A stretch of 45,859 bases of DNA from DASTPP01 sp035762175 (GTDB lineage Bacteria > Myxococcota_A > Polyangia > Polyangiales > Polyangiaceae). Made by a program: the position numbers and the translations under genes. Shown one piece after another: positions 32,761-41,354 of the stretch. The notes below the pieces were generated by a model that was not told where the DNA came from, searched no databases, and saw nothing but the letters and a program-made list of their open reading frames with translations. Numbering within the stretch: the stretch's first letter is position 1; each line of letters opens with the position of its first letter. The stretch is taken from NCBI GenBank assembly GCA_035762175.1, contig DASTPP010000072.1, forward strand, positions 1 through 45,859, written 5' to 3'.

Positions 32761-35063
32761 CCGGCCGGCCGATGCTGGTGCCGCGCCGGGCGTTCTTGCG
32801 CGGGCTGAACCTCGCGGCCTCGGGCCTGGCGCTCGGCTACTGCCTGCCGGCCGCGGCGCAGAAGCCGACGAACGAGCCCGGCCAGCCGCCGGGGCCCAAG
32901 CCCGTGACCGGCTCGCGGGCGATCGAAGACAAGGCGCCGGGGCTCAACCCCAACGCCTTCGTGCACGTCGCGCCCGACGGCGCGGTGACCATCGTCTGCC
33001 ACCGCTCGGAGATGGGGCAGGGCATTCGTAGCTCGCTGCCGGTGCTGATCGCCGACGAGCTCGGCGCGCAGATGGCGCGGGTGACGATCGTGCAGGCCGA
33101 CGGCGACAAGGTCTACGGCGACCAGAACACCGACGGCTCGAACAGCATTCGGGGGTTGTACGAAGACATGCGCCGGGTGGGCGCCACGGCGCGAACCATG
33201 CTCGTCGCCGCGGCGGCGACCCGGTGGAAGGCCCGCCCGGAGGAGTGCGTCGCGAAGGACCACGTCGTCACCCACGTGCCGACGGGCCGCACGCTCGGCT
33301 TCGGCGAGCTGGCCGTCGAGGCCGGGCGGCAGAAGGTGCCGGACGAGAAGAGCGTCGTCTTGCGGCCGCGCGGCGAGCTCGCCCACGTCGGCAAGCCGCT
33401 GCCGCTGCTCGACGCGCCGGCGTACGTGACCGGGCGGGCCGTGTTCGGCGCCGACGTCAAGCTGCCGGGCATGTTGACCGCCGTGATCGCGCGGCCGCCC
33501 GTCGTGGGCGGCAAGGTGGCGCGCTTCGACGCCGCGCGCGCGCTGGCGGTGCCGGGCGTGCGGCGGGTGATCGAGATGCCGACGCCGGCGCCGCCCTACC
33601 GGTTTCAGCCCTGGGGCGGCGTCGCGGTCGTGGCCGAGCACACCTGGGCCGCGCTGCGCGGGCGCGCCGCGCTCGACGTCACGTGGGACCACGGGCCGAA
33701 CGCCGCGTACGACTCGGGCCAATACCGCGAGGCGCTCGCGAAGGCGGTGTCGGCCCCCGGCACGGTCGCCCGCCAGGTGGGCGACGCCGAGGCCGCGCTG
33801 AAGGGCGCCGCGCGGGTCGTCGAGGCCGAGTACCACGTGCCGCACCTGCCGCACCTGCCGATGGAGCCGCCCGTCGCCGTGGCGCGCGTCGACGGCGGCA
33901 CCTGCGAGATCTGGGCGCCCACCCAGAACCCCCAGGCGGCCCAGGACGAGGTCGCGCGCGCGCTCGAGACGACGCCCGACAAGGTCCGCGTTCACGTGAC
34001 GTTTCTCGGCGGCGGCTTCGGCCGCAAGTCGAAGGCAGACTTCTGCTCGGAGGCGGCGCTCCTCGCGCGCGAGGTCGGCGCGCCCGTGCGCCTCCAGTTC
34101 ACCCGCCAAGACGATGTGCGGCACGACTACGTGAACACCGTCAGCACCAACCGGCTCACCGCGGGCCTCGACGCGGACGGCCGCGTCGTCGCCTGGCGCC
34201 ACCGGACCGCCTTCCCCTCGATCGGGAGCCTGTTCGGCGCGCCGGCGAAGCCCGGGCCCGACGATCTGCAGCAGGGCGTGCTCGACCTCGCGCTCGCCGT
34301 CCCCAACGTGAGCGCCGAGATCTGCGAGGCGACCGCGCACACCCGCATCGGCTGGCTGCGCTCGGTCTACAACATCTTTCAGGCCTTCTCGATCGGCTCG
34401 TTCGTCGACGAGATCGCCCACGCGAAGGGCGCCGACCCGCGCGACACCTGGCTCGAGCTGCTCGGGCCGCCGCGGCAGATGTCGCTTTCCGACCTCGGCG
34501 TCCGGCGGCTGCGCAACTACGGGCAGCCGCTCGAGAAGCACCCGGTCGACGCGGGGCGCCTGCGCAACGTGATCGAGCGCGTCGCCCGCGCCGCCCGCTG
34601 GGACGAGCGCCGGCGCGACGGCCGGTCGCTCGGCCTCGCGGCCCACCGCAGCTTCCTCAGCTACACGGCGGTCGTGGCGTCCGTCGTGAAGGGGCCGGGC
34701 GGCAAGCTCGCGGTCGACGAGGTGTGGGTCGCCTTCGACGCCGGCACGCTCGTCAACCCCGACCGGGTGCGCTCGCAGCTCGAGGGCTCGGTGATCTTCG
34801 GCATGAGCCTCGCGCTCTACGGCGGCATCACGATGAAGGGCGGGGCCGTCGAGCAAGACAACTTCCGCGGCGGCGGGCGCATCGTGCGCATCGGCGAGGC
34901 GCCGCGGCGCACCCACGTCGAGCTCGTCGAGAGCGACGCCGCGCCGGGCGGCGTCGGCGAGCCCGGCGTGCCGCCCGTCGCGCCGGCGATCGCCAACGCG
35001 GCGTTCGCCCTGACCGGAAAGCGCGTGCGCGAGCTGCCGCTCATCAAGTCGCTGGAGGCGTAG
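32757..35063 (+). CDS. iorB: Isoquinoline 1-oxidoreductase-type molybdopterin subunit
   Basis: 768 aa from GTG 32757 (GTGA overlap; ATG 32772 is an alternative). A Tat-type signal is visible: PRRAFLRGLNLAASGLAL. The family core includes SEMGQGIRSSLPVLIADELG, HLPMEPPVAVARV, FLGGGFGRKSKADF and the C-terminal GVGEPGVPPVAPAIANAAFA motif with the conserved active-site glutamate. It belongs to the xanthine-oxidase-like hydroxylases that insert oxygen next to a ring nitrogen or oxidise aldehydes. Substrate unknown: isoquinoline activity is only the founding member's. Tat export plus the operon cytochrome indicates a periplasmic oxidase feeding the respiratory chain. Confidence 0.93.
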   Translation: MTGRPMLVPRRAFLRGLNLAASGLALGYCLPAAAQKPTNEPGQPPGPKPVTGSRAIEDKAPGLNPNAFVHVAPDGAVTIVCHRSEMGQGIRSSLPVLIADELGAQMARVTIVQADGDKVYGDQNTDGSNSIRGLYEDMRRVGATARTMLVAAAATRWKARPEECVAKDHVVTHVPTGRTLGFGELAVEAGRQKVPDEKSVVLRPRGELAHVGKPLPLLDAPAYVTGRAVFGADVKLPGMLTAVIARPPVVGGKVARFDAARALAVPGVRRVIEMPTPAPPYRFQPWGGVAVVAEHTWAALRGRAALDVTWDHGPNAAYDSGQYREALAKAVSAPGTVARQVGDAEAALKGAARVVEAEYHVPHLPHLPMEPPVAVARVDGGTCEIWAPTQNPQAAQDEVARALETTPDKVRVHVTFLGGGFGRKSKADFCSEAALLAREVGAPVRLQFTRQDDVRHDYVNTVSTNRLTAGLDADGRVVAWRHRTAFPSIGSLFGAPAKPGPDDLQQGVLDLALAVPNVSAEICEATAHTRIGWLRSVYNIFQAFSIGSFVDEIAHAKGADPRDTWLELLGPPRQMSLSDLGVRRLRNYGQPLEKHPVDAGRLRNVIERVARAARWDERRRDGRSLGLAAHRSFLSYTAVVASVVKGPGGKLAVDEVWVAFDAGTLVNPDRVRSQLEGSVIFGMSLALYGGITMKGGAVEQDNFRGGGRIVRIGEAPRRTHVELVESDAAPGGVGEPGVPPVAPAIANAAFALTGKRVRELPLIKSLEA

Positions 35064-35093
35064 GGCCCGGGCCCGCCGCGCTCGCGCCCGCCC

Positions 35094-35133
35094 GGCCGGC
35101 GGATGCGCGCGCGGGGCCGGCGGATGCGCGCGC
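35094..35133. repeat. 21-bp direct repeat, two copies
   Basis: GGCCGGCGGATGCGCGCGC occurs at 35094 and again at 35115, in the 156-bp gap after the molybdopterin subunit gene. The 21-bp period matches the arrays at 10153 and 45572, but the sequence is different. Confidence 0.8.
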
Positions 35134-35219
35134 ACGGGGGCTCGCGCCGCGAGCCGCCGCAATTCGCGCAGAATTGCCGGCTTCGGGGCCATGGCACGCC
35201 GGCTGCTGAGGGCCCCGGC

Positions 35220-37253
35220 ATGAGCATCGATCGCCCGCGACTCGCCATCGTCCCCTTCGAGCCGACGCGCCGCCCCGGCGACGAGGCGCTCGCCCCCGGC
35301 CTCGGCTGCAGCGAGCACGTCGACTACGTCGATAGCACGAGCGCCGACGCCCCCGGGCAAGAGCTCTGGCTGCTCTTCACGCTCGACCGCCTCCCGGCCG
35401 GCCGCGACGTCGCCGTCGAGCTCAGCGCGTGGCTCGACGGCAGCGAGGCGCCGGCGCTGGCGCGGCGCCCGGTGCCGGCGCGAGCCATCGTGCGCGACGC
35501 CGAGGGGCGGCCCGCCCTCGCCAGCGCCGACTACCGCGCCGGCGGGCGCCACGTCGCGGCGCTGCCCGGCCGCGCGCTGCTCGCCGCCGCGACCGCCGCC
35601 GACCCCGAGCCCTTCGGCTTTCGGCACCGCTTTCACCGCCGCGTGCGGGTCGAGCTCGCGCTGCGCGTCGACGGCGCGATCGTCGCGCGCGACGCCTGCG
35701 AGGTCGAGATCTACGACGCGGGCCGCATGGGCAGCCTCTACCGCCGCCTCTGCGAGCGCCTGCTGCCCGCCGACCTCGCCGACCAGGCCCCGGGGCGCGC
35801 CGGCCTGACGATCGCGCACCACCCTTGGTACCCGGTCTTGGCGATCGGCATGACCAAGGCAGACTTGTACATGCGGGCGATCTTTCAAGACCTCGACGAC
35901 CACACCACCCACCTGCCCGACCCGCGCTGGCTGCTCCGGGTCGGCCTCTACCTCGAGTGGTTGACCTTTCTCGGCATCGTCGAGGCGCTCGGCGAGCGCG
36001 GCCGCGATCTGCTCGACGACGCCGAGCGCGAGCACCTCGCGGGGCCCGAGTTCGCGGCCGTCCGCGCGCGGCTGCGGCCCGAGGCCTGGCGCGAGGTCTG
36101 CGCGCAGCGCGAGGTCGCGCCGCCGCGCCCGGGGCCGCTCGGCGCCGGGCCGGTCGGCCTCGACAACCTGCTGCGCAAGCGGCGGGCGACGCTGGGGTTT
36201 CTGCACGCGCACCACGAAGATCTCAAGGCGGCGATCGAGCTCGCCGGCCCCAACCGCGGCGACGCGCAGGAGGCCTGGCACCGCGTGTTCCGCGACGCCG
36301 AGCGGGCGGTGCTCCGCCGGGCGCGCGACGCCTTCCCCGAGCTGGAGCGGCTGCCGGCGTGGCAGCGCGAGTTCGCCCTCTGGCACCGCCGCGGCGACTT
36401 TCGGGCGCTCGGCGGGGCGGCGTTGCCGGGCTGGCTCACCGGCCTCTTCGGCGACCAAGATGGCGTGTTCGCGGCCGCGTGCAACAGCTACCGCGAGTCG
36501 CTCAACGACGTCGCCGCCTGGTCGCGAGCGCGCGGCCTGATGGATTACACCGGCGGGCGCTGCGTCCCGCGCGAGGTCAGCCTGATCGAGGCGCGCCTGG
36601 CGGGCGACGCGGGCCGCGCGGCGGCGCTGCAGCGCGGCGACGGCTACGGGCCCGACCAGGCGCCCGACCGCTCGGGCGGCCTGCGGCGCGCGGCGCTCCC
36701 GGCGGCCGAGCGGCGGGGCGGCATGCTCGCGGGGGCGGCGCTCTTCGCCGCGCTCCCCGCCGACGTGCGGGCCCGGCTGGCCGCGCGCGCCCGCCCGCGC
36801 GATCTCGCCGCGTACGAGCGGGTGGTGGTGCAGGGCGGCGGCGGCGATTCGTTGTTCTTGATCGTCGAGGGCGACGTCGAGGTCTTGCGGCGCGCGGCCG
36901 GCGGCGACCGCCGCGTCGCGCGCCTCGGCGCCGGCGAGGTGTTCGGCGAGCGGGCGCTGCTGACCGCGGCGCCGCGCGCGGCGACCGTGCGCGCGGGCAC
37001 CGGGGGCGCGCTCGTGCTCGAGATCGCCGGCGACGATCTGCGCCCGCTCTTCGGCGCGCACCCCGGGCTGATGGCGGCGCTCGCCTTTCTCGGCGCCGAG
37101 CGCCGCCCGCCGGCCGCGCCGGCCCCCGAAGGCGGGCTCGCCGCGCGCCTCGCGCATTACCTCGGCCGCGCCCTCGCGCCGGCCGAGGCCGTGGGGTTAG
37201 CGCCCGGCCGCGTGCGTCTCGTCGGCCACGCGATCAGGCCGGGCCCCAGGTGA
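35220..37253 (+). CDS. Protein with C-terminal cyclic-nucleotide-binding domain
   Basis: 677 aa from ATG 35220 (MSIDRPRLAIVPFEP). The first 500 residues have no family I recognise. They include a beta-rich start, IAHHPWYPVLAIGMTKADLY, LRVGLYLEWLTFLGIVEALG and YTGGRCVPREVSLIEARLAG. From about residue 510 a CRP-like cNMP-binding domain follows (AALPADVRARLAARARPRD, DSLFLIVEGDVEVLRRA, GAGEVFGERALLTAAPRAAT), ending in a short tail; there is no DNA-binding helix-turn-helix. It lies 156 bp after the oxidoreductase operon on the same strand, so a link is possible but unproven. Its end overlaps the convergent P450 gene by 20 bp. Confidence 0.78.
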   Translation: MSIDRPRLAIVPFEPTRRPGDEALAPGLGCSEHVDYVDSTSADAPGQELWLLFTLDRLPAGRDVAVELSAWLDGSEAPALARRPVPARAIVRDAEGRPALASADYRAGGRHVAALPGRALLAAATAADPEPFGFRHRFHRRVRVELALRVDGAIVARDACEVEIYDAGRMGSLYRRLCERLLPADLADQAPGRAGLTIAHHPWYPVLAIGMTKADLYMRAIFQDLDDHTTHLPDPRWLLRVGLYLEWLTFLGIVEALGERGRDLLDDAEREHLAGPEFAAVRARLRPEAWREVCAQREVAPPRPGPLGAGPVGLDNLLRKRRATLGFLHAHHEDLKAAIELAGPNRGDAQEAWHRVFRDAERAVLRRARDAFPELERLPAWQREFALWHRRGDFRALGGAALPGWLTGLFGDQDGVFAAACNSYRESLNDVAAWSRARGLMDYTGGRCVPREVSLIEARLAGDAGRAAALQRGDGYGPDQAPDRSGGLRRAALPAAERRGGMLAGAALFAALPADVRARLAARARPRDLAAYERVVVQGGGGDSLFLIVEGDVEVLRRAAGGDRRVARLGAGEVFGERALLTAAPRAATVRAGTGGALVLEIAGDDLRPLFGAHPGLMAALAFLGAERRPPAAPAPEGGLAARLAHYLGRALAPAEAVGLAPGRVRLVGHAIRPGPR

Positions 37254-38469
37254 GCCGCAGCTGCTTCGGCCCGCGGTGCATGAAGGTGGGGACGTAGAGG
37301 TAAGGCTGCCCGGGGGCGAGCCGCAGGTCGGGGAGCCGCGCGAAGAGGGCCTCGAGCGCCACCCGGATCTCGAGCCGGGCGAGCGCGGCGCCCATACAAA
37401 AGTGAATGCCCCGCCCGAAGGCGAGGTGGCTCTCGACGTTGGGGCGTCGCAACTCAAAGGCGTCTGGCTCGGGGAATTCGGCCGGGTCGCGGTTGGCCGC
37501 GGCGAAGAGCACGAAGACCTTGGCCCCCTTGGGCAGCGCGACGCCCCCGAGCTCGACCGGCTCGGTGGTCGTCCGCATCATGCCTTGGATCGACGCGTCC
37601 ATCCGCAGGGACTCTTCGACGGCCGCGGGCAAGAGGCCCCGATCGTTCTTGACCGCGGCGAGCGCCCCCGGGTTAGCAAACAGGAGGAGCAGGGCGTTGC
37701 CGATCATGTTGGTGGTGGTCTCGTGCCCCCCGAAGATGAGAGTGATGAGCAGGCTGACGATCTCTTCGCGGCTGAGCGGCGCCTGCCCCTCGACCCGCGC
37801 CTCGATCAGCGCCGAGAGCAGGTCGCCCGTCGGGGCGGCCCGGCGCGCGTCGACGATGCCCCCGAGCCAGCGCTGGAAGGCGACCGACCCCCGCGCGGCC
37901 GCGACCTTCTGCTCGGCCGACGTGTACATCGCGGTGAGGGCGATGAGGTCGTTGCACCAGCGCTTGATGTCGTCCATGCCGCTCACGGGCAGCCCGACGA
38001 TCTCGCAGATCACCTGCATCGGCAGGGGGTAGGCGAACCGGGCGATCACGTCGGCGCTGCCCTCCGCGGCGAAGGCGTCGATGTGGCGTTCGGCGATCTC
38101 GCGGACGCGTGGCTCCATCGCCGCGATGCGCTGCGGCAGGAAGGCCTTGCTCACCAGGGCCCGGACGCGGGTGTGGGCGGGCGGGTCGTCGTTGACCAAC
38201 ATGGGAATTTCCGCGACCTCCTCGGCGAGGACCGCGGCCACCTCGGGCGGCGGGTTCTGGGGCGTGCGAATCAGGTAGTGCGACGAAAATCGCGCAGGGT
38301 CCCTGACGATTGCCTTCGCGTCCCGGTACGCGGTGACGAACCACAGGTCGAAGACGGGGCTGTAGAAGACGGGCGCCTCCCGCCGCGCCTTCGCGTAGAG
38401 CGGGTACGGGTCTTCGAGGTTGGGAGATTCGAGCCACTTGCTGAAATCGAACACGGCCTCCACGGTCAT
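37234..38469 (-). CDS. Cytochrome P450
   Basis: 411 aa, the normal length of soluble bacterial P450s. ATG 38469 follows GAGGGAGGG. The I-helix oxygen-binding motif is FGGHETTTN, the ExxR motif is EESLR, and the heme loop FGRGIHFCMG carries the axial Cys358. All catalytic landmarks are present. It resembles the CYP107-like soluble class that needs separate ferredoxin and reductase proteins, none of which is encoded nearby. Substrate unknown; no biosynthetic cluster surrounds it. It overlaps the convergent cNMP-domain gene by 20 bp at its 3' end. Confidence 0.95.
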   Translation of the reverse strand: MTVEAVFDFSKWLESPNLEDPYPLYAKARREAPVFYSPVFDLWFVTAYRDAKAIVRDPARFSSHYLIRTPQNPPPEVAAVLAEEVAEIPMLVNDDPPAHTRVRALVSKAFLPQRIAAMEPRVREIAERHIDAFAAEGSADVIARFAYPLPMQVICEIVGLPVSGMDDIKRWCNDLIALTAMYTSAEQKVAAARGSVAFQRWLGGIVDARRAAPTGDLLSALIEARVEGQAPLSREEIVSLLITLIFGGHETTTNMIGNALLLLFANPGALAAVKNDRGLLPAAVEESLRMDASIQGMMRTTTEPVELGGVALPKGAKVFVLFAAANRDPAEFPEPDAFELRRPNVESHLAFGRGIHFCMGAALARLEIRVALEALFARLPDLRLAPGQPYLYVPTFMHRGPKQLRLTWGPA

Positions 38470-38570
38470 GGGCCCTCCCTCGCGCGGGTGGCGGCGGCGC
38501 GCCGCGGCGGCATCATAGGCCGGGGCGACGAAGAGGTCTCGTGCGCATCCGAGGTCGGGCGAACGAGCGG

Positions 38571-38843
38571 CTACCTCGCCCCCTTGGTGGGCGGCGGTAC
38601 CCGGTGAGCGGGCCCCGCGCGGAAGGCGGCGAGCGCCCGCCAGACGAGGCGCGAGGGCTCGAGCGAACGCCAGAAGTCGGCCGCCGCGCGCGCCCCGCCG
38701 GCGATCGAGCGCAGCACGTTGATGGCGCCCGCACTCGACGCGATGAGCAGGTCGGGCGCCCAGCCCGCCTCGTCGAGCGCGAGCAGGGCGCCGGCCGAGA
38801 AGGCCCCGAGGTGGCCGCCGCCGCCGAGCAAGAGCGCGCGCAC
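38571..38843 (-). pseudogene. Truncated patatin-like phospholipase
   Basis: A 90-residue frame from GTG 38843 opens with the patatin oxyanion loop (LLLGGGGHLGAFSAGALLAL) and the elbow IASSAGAIN, where the usual first Gly of GxSxG is Ala. It then ends in a Pro-rich tail at TAG 38571. A full patatin needs about 250 residues including the Asp of DGG/A, which is absent, and no homologous sequence continues before the P450 gene. It is probably a decayed gene; a small expressed fragment is possible. It is not a copy of the intact patatin at 22710, whose sequence differs. Confidence 0.65.
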
Positions 38844-38846
38844 CCC

Positions 38847-38862
38847 CGCCCCCTAGGGGGCG
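38847..38862. other. Perfect 16-bp palindrome CGCCCCCTAGGGGGCG
   Basis: It lies 4-19 bp upstream of the patatin relic's start codon and 28 bp after the PPOX gene's stop codon. It could be an operator or simply a hairpin; there is no U tract. Confidence 0.4.
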
Positions 38863-38889
38863 CCCGCCCCGGCCGTCAAGGGACGGGGC

Positions 38890-39399
38890 TCAGGCGCGCG
38901 CCCGCGTGACCTCGATCTCGCCGTGGTTCGGCGTCTTCGCCTCGTGCAGCTTCTCGCCCGCGAGGTACGCCTTGGCCGCCCGGACGACGAAGGCGACGCC
39001 GCGCGTGCCCGAGTTGTCCCAGTACTCGGCGTGCTCGGGGCGGAAGTGCACCAGCACGATGTCGGGATCGTCGGGCCCCTGGGGGAACCAGACCTTGTCG
39101 GACTCGCTGAAGTTCTTGTGAATGCGCGCCCGGTCGGTCTCGATGCGGGCCTGGCCGTTGAGGGTGATGTAGCGCAGGCTGTCCTGCATCGTGATGAGCG
39201 CGTCGCTGCGGGCGCGCAGCGCGTCGACGAGCCCGGTGTGGCGCGAGGTCATGAACCAGAACTCGAGGCCCTGGCGCTCGGACACGGCCATGGGCCGGGC
39301 GCTCATGATGCCCTCGGCGGTGGGCACGATGAGCATGCCGATGCGGAACGAAGAGAGCAGTTCGAGGAGGTGCTTGGTCTGATCGGTTTGGTCGGTCAT
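38890..39399 (-). CDS. Pyridoxamine 5'-phosphate oxidase-like (general stress protein 26 type)
   Basis: 169 aa from ATG 39399. The split-barrel FMN-binding fold is recognisable from LLELLSSFRIGMLIVPTAEG, MSARPMAVSE, FWFMTSRHTGLVDALR, ALITMQDSLRYITLNGQARI and KVWFPQGPDDPDIVLVHF, ending with HAEYWDNSG. This is the general stress protein 26 branch of the PPOX family, not the true PdxH. It probably binds flavin; its reaction is unknown. It lies downstream of the SDR gene across a tandem repeat. Confidence 0.9.
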   Translation of the reverse strand: MTDQTDQTKHLLELLSSFRIGMLIVPTAEGIMSARPMAVSERQGLEFWFMTSRHTGLVDALRARSDALITMQDSLRYITLNGQARIETDRARIHKNFSESDKVWFPQGPDDPDIVLVHFRPEHAEYWDNSGTRGVAFVVRAAKAYLAGEKLHEAKTPNHGEIEVTRARA

Positions 39400-39541
39400 G
39401 GCGTCGGCTGCTACAAGCCTCGTGCCACGCGCCCCGGCCGCCGCTCAGCCCCGGCCCCGCGGCGTTTTCGGCCCGAGAGGGCCCGCGCGGGCGCGACGGG
39501 CGGCCCGCCCCCGGCATCGAAGGCGCCGCCCGAACGAGCCC

Positions 39542-39693
39542 CTTCACGGCCCCTCACCGCCGGCGACGCGCGGCACTTCGTTCAGAGCCCCTCGCCGCCG
39601 GTGACGCGCGGCACTTCGCTCAGAGCCCCTCGCCGCCGGTGACGCGGAGCACTTCGTTCAGAGCCCCTCGCCGCCGGTGACGCGGAGCACTTC
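39542..39693. repeat. 38-bp tandem repeat, four units, copied from the SDR 3' end
   Basis: Units are 39542-39579, 39580-39617, 39618-39655 and 39656-39693. The last unit is the final 11 codons and stop codon of the SDR gene (EVLRVTGGEGL-stop). The preceding copy differs at one base, and similarity decays with distance from the gene. Every copy retains the TGA. The period is not divisible by three. Confidence 0.93.
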
Positions 39694-40515
39694 GCCGACG
39701 ACGAAGCGCGACTCGTCGCTCGCCAGGTAGACGAACGCGGGGGCGAGCTCGGCGGGCTGCGCGGGGCGCTTCAAGACCGTCGAGCCGCCGAAGGTCCCGA
39801 GGGCCTCCTGGCCCATCGACTTGGCGACGAGGGGCGTGACGACGGGGCCCGGGGCGATCGCGTTCACGCGGATGCCCTTGGGGCCGAGCTCTTTCGCGAG
39901 GCCGTGCGTGAAGGTGGTGAGCGCGCCCTTGGTCGACGAGTAATCGACGATCGACGGGGTCGGGTGGTACGCCTGGATGGACGTCACGTTGATGATGCTG
40001 GCGCCGGGCTTCAGGTGCGCGAGCGCGGCGCGGGTGACGTGGAAGGTGCCGAGCACGTTGGTCTTGAAGGTGCGCTCGAGGCGCTCTTCGTCGATCTGCT
40101 CGAACGAGTCGACCGCCTTGCCCTGGTAGGCGGCGTTGTTGACCAGCACGTCGAGCCGGCCGCCGAGCGCCTCGACGGCGCGCGCGACGAGCTCGCGGCA
40201 GGCGCGCGGGTCGGCCAGGTCGGTCTGCAGGGCCGCGCCGCGGCGGCCCTCGGCCTCGATGAGCCGCAGCGTGTCTTGGGCGTCGTCGTCGCTCGCGTGG
40301 TAGGCGATGACCACGTCGGCGCCCTCGCGGGCGAACGCGATGGCGGCGGCGCGGCCGATGCCGCTGTCGCCCCCGGTGATGAGGGCGGCGCGGCCCGCCA
40401 GGCGCCCCGAGCCGCGGTAGCTCGTCTCGCCGTGGTCGGCCTTGACCTCGCCCTCGCCCTTGCTCCGCCCCTCGGGGGCGCCTCGCCCGGCGTTCGTCTC
40501 GTTGTTCGGCCTCAT
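39658..40515 (-). CDS. SDR family oxidoreductase (YghA-like)
   Basis: 285 aa from ATG 40515. A longer open frame to 40983 is antisense to another gene and lacks family similarity. The disordered start leads into SYRGSGRLAGRAALITGGDS, where the NADP loop TGGDSGIGRA is typical of YghA-like aldehyde reductases with long N-terminal tails. NNAAYQGK, the catalytic Ser in NVTSIQAYHP and YSSTK (Tyr-x3-Lys) complete the active site, and APGPVVTP follows. The extreme C-terminus and stop codon form the first unit of a 38-bp tandem repeat. Divergent from the gene at 40724. Confidence 0.92.
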   Translation of the reverse strand: MRPNNETNAGRGAPEGRSKGEGEVKADHGETSYRGSGRLAGRAALITGGDSGIGRAAAIAFAREGADVVIAYHASDDDAQDTLRLIEAEGRRGAALQTDLADPRACRELVARAVEALGGRLDVLVNNAAYQGKAVDSFEQIDEERLERTFKTNVLGTFHVTRAALAHLKPGASIINVTSIQAYHPTPSIVDYSSTKGALTTFTHGLAKELGPKGIRVNAIAPGPVVTPLVAKSMGQEALGTFGGSTVLKRPAQPAELAPAFVYLASDESRFVVGEVLRVTGGEGL

Positions 40516-40723
40516 GGGTGTCGCCTCGCTCCCTTCTCGCTCGCGGCGCGTTCTGCACGAGCTGCGCCAGCGTCGGCGCCGGCGCGAAGGGCGCGGCGAG
40601 GTCGCCTCAGCGACGTGCTGCAAGAACGCGACATGTGGCGAAATGGCGAGGGCGCGGGCGACGCGGCCGCTGGCGCGTCGTGTCGGCCCCGGGTGGTCCG
40701 CCTCGTGCAGGGTGGGCCCGGCA

Positions 40724-41266
40724 ATGGCCGAACGAGTCGACGCGCGCGAGCGCTTCGAGGGGCCAGGCCCTTCGCGCGACGAGAGCCCAGACGAGGGCTT
40801 CGCCTTCGGCGCGCGCGCCGATCGCGGGGGCGCGACGACCGAGGCCTGGTCGTCGGCGCCCAAGAGCACGGTGCAGCGGGCGACGAGGCCCGCGAACGAC
40901 GAGGGCGAGGGGGCCTGGCTGCGGCCGAGCACGCCGCCCGAGGCCACGTGCGCCTTGCTGTCGTCGGCCTTCGCCCGTGACAACGCGCCCCCTTGCGTCC
41001 GGCGGGCGGAGGCCGGGGCGAGGTGGTCCGAGCTGCGCCATGCGCGCGGCGAGGCGGCCGCGGTGACGCGCGAGGCGCTCGCCGCGATCGACCGGCTCGA
41101 GGGCCTGCTCGCCCGCCTGGCCTCGTCGTCGAACGGCGGCCCTTCGGTGTACCAACTGCGCCTCGCCGAGGGGCTGGTGCGCAGCCTGCGCGACGTGCTC
41201 GCCGAGTTCGGCGACGAGGCCGACCTCGCGACCCGCGGCGCCTGGACGCTCTTGCTGCTCGGGTGA
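40724..41266 (+). CDS. Hypothetical protein, 180 aa
   Basis: ATG 40724 (MAERVDARERFEGPGPSRDE). The first 110 residues are low-complexity and charged. From about 110 a helical stretch follows: AAVTREALAAIDRLEGLLAR then YQLRLAEGLVRSLRDVLAEF, ending LLLLG. No family recognised and no signal peptide. The frame continues upstream to 40442, antisense to the SDR gene, so the true start is uncertain. The amphipathic C-terminal half argues for a real protein. Confidence 0.5.
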   Translation: MAERVDARERFEGPGPSRDESPDEGFAFGARADRGGATTEAWSSAPKSTVQRATRPANDEGEGAWLRPSTPPEATCALLSSAFARDNAPPCVRRAEAGARWSELRHARGEAAAVTREALAAIDRLEGLLARLASSSNGGPSVYQLRLAEGLVRSLRDVLAEFGDEADLATRGAWTLLLLG

Positions 41267-41354
41267 GCAGGGGCGAGAAGGTTGGGGTCGAGGGGCTCAC
41301 GGCCACGCCTGAGCTAGGGGTACGTGGCTTGCAAAGGCCCAGCGCCCAACGACG

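Noticed and set aside
32316..37157. 1613-codon leftward frame across the oxidoreductase operon
   Set aside because: Shadow of the molybdopterin subunit and the cNMP-domain gene; composition typical of antisense in high-GC DNA.
38571..38843. Functional small patatin
   Set aside because: The catalytic Asp region is absent and the length is about a third of the family minimum, so it is listed as a relic.
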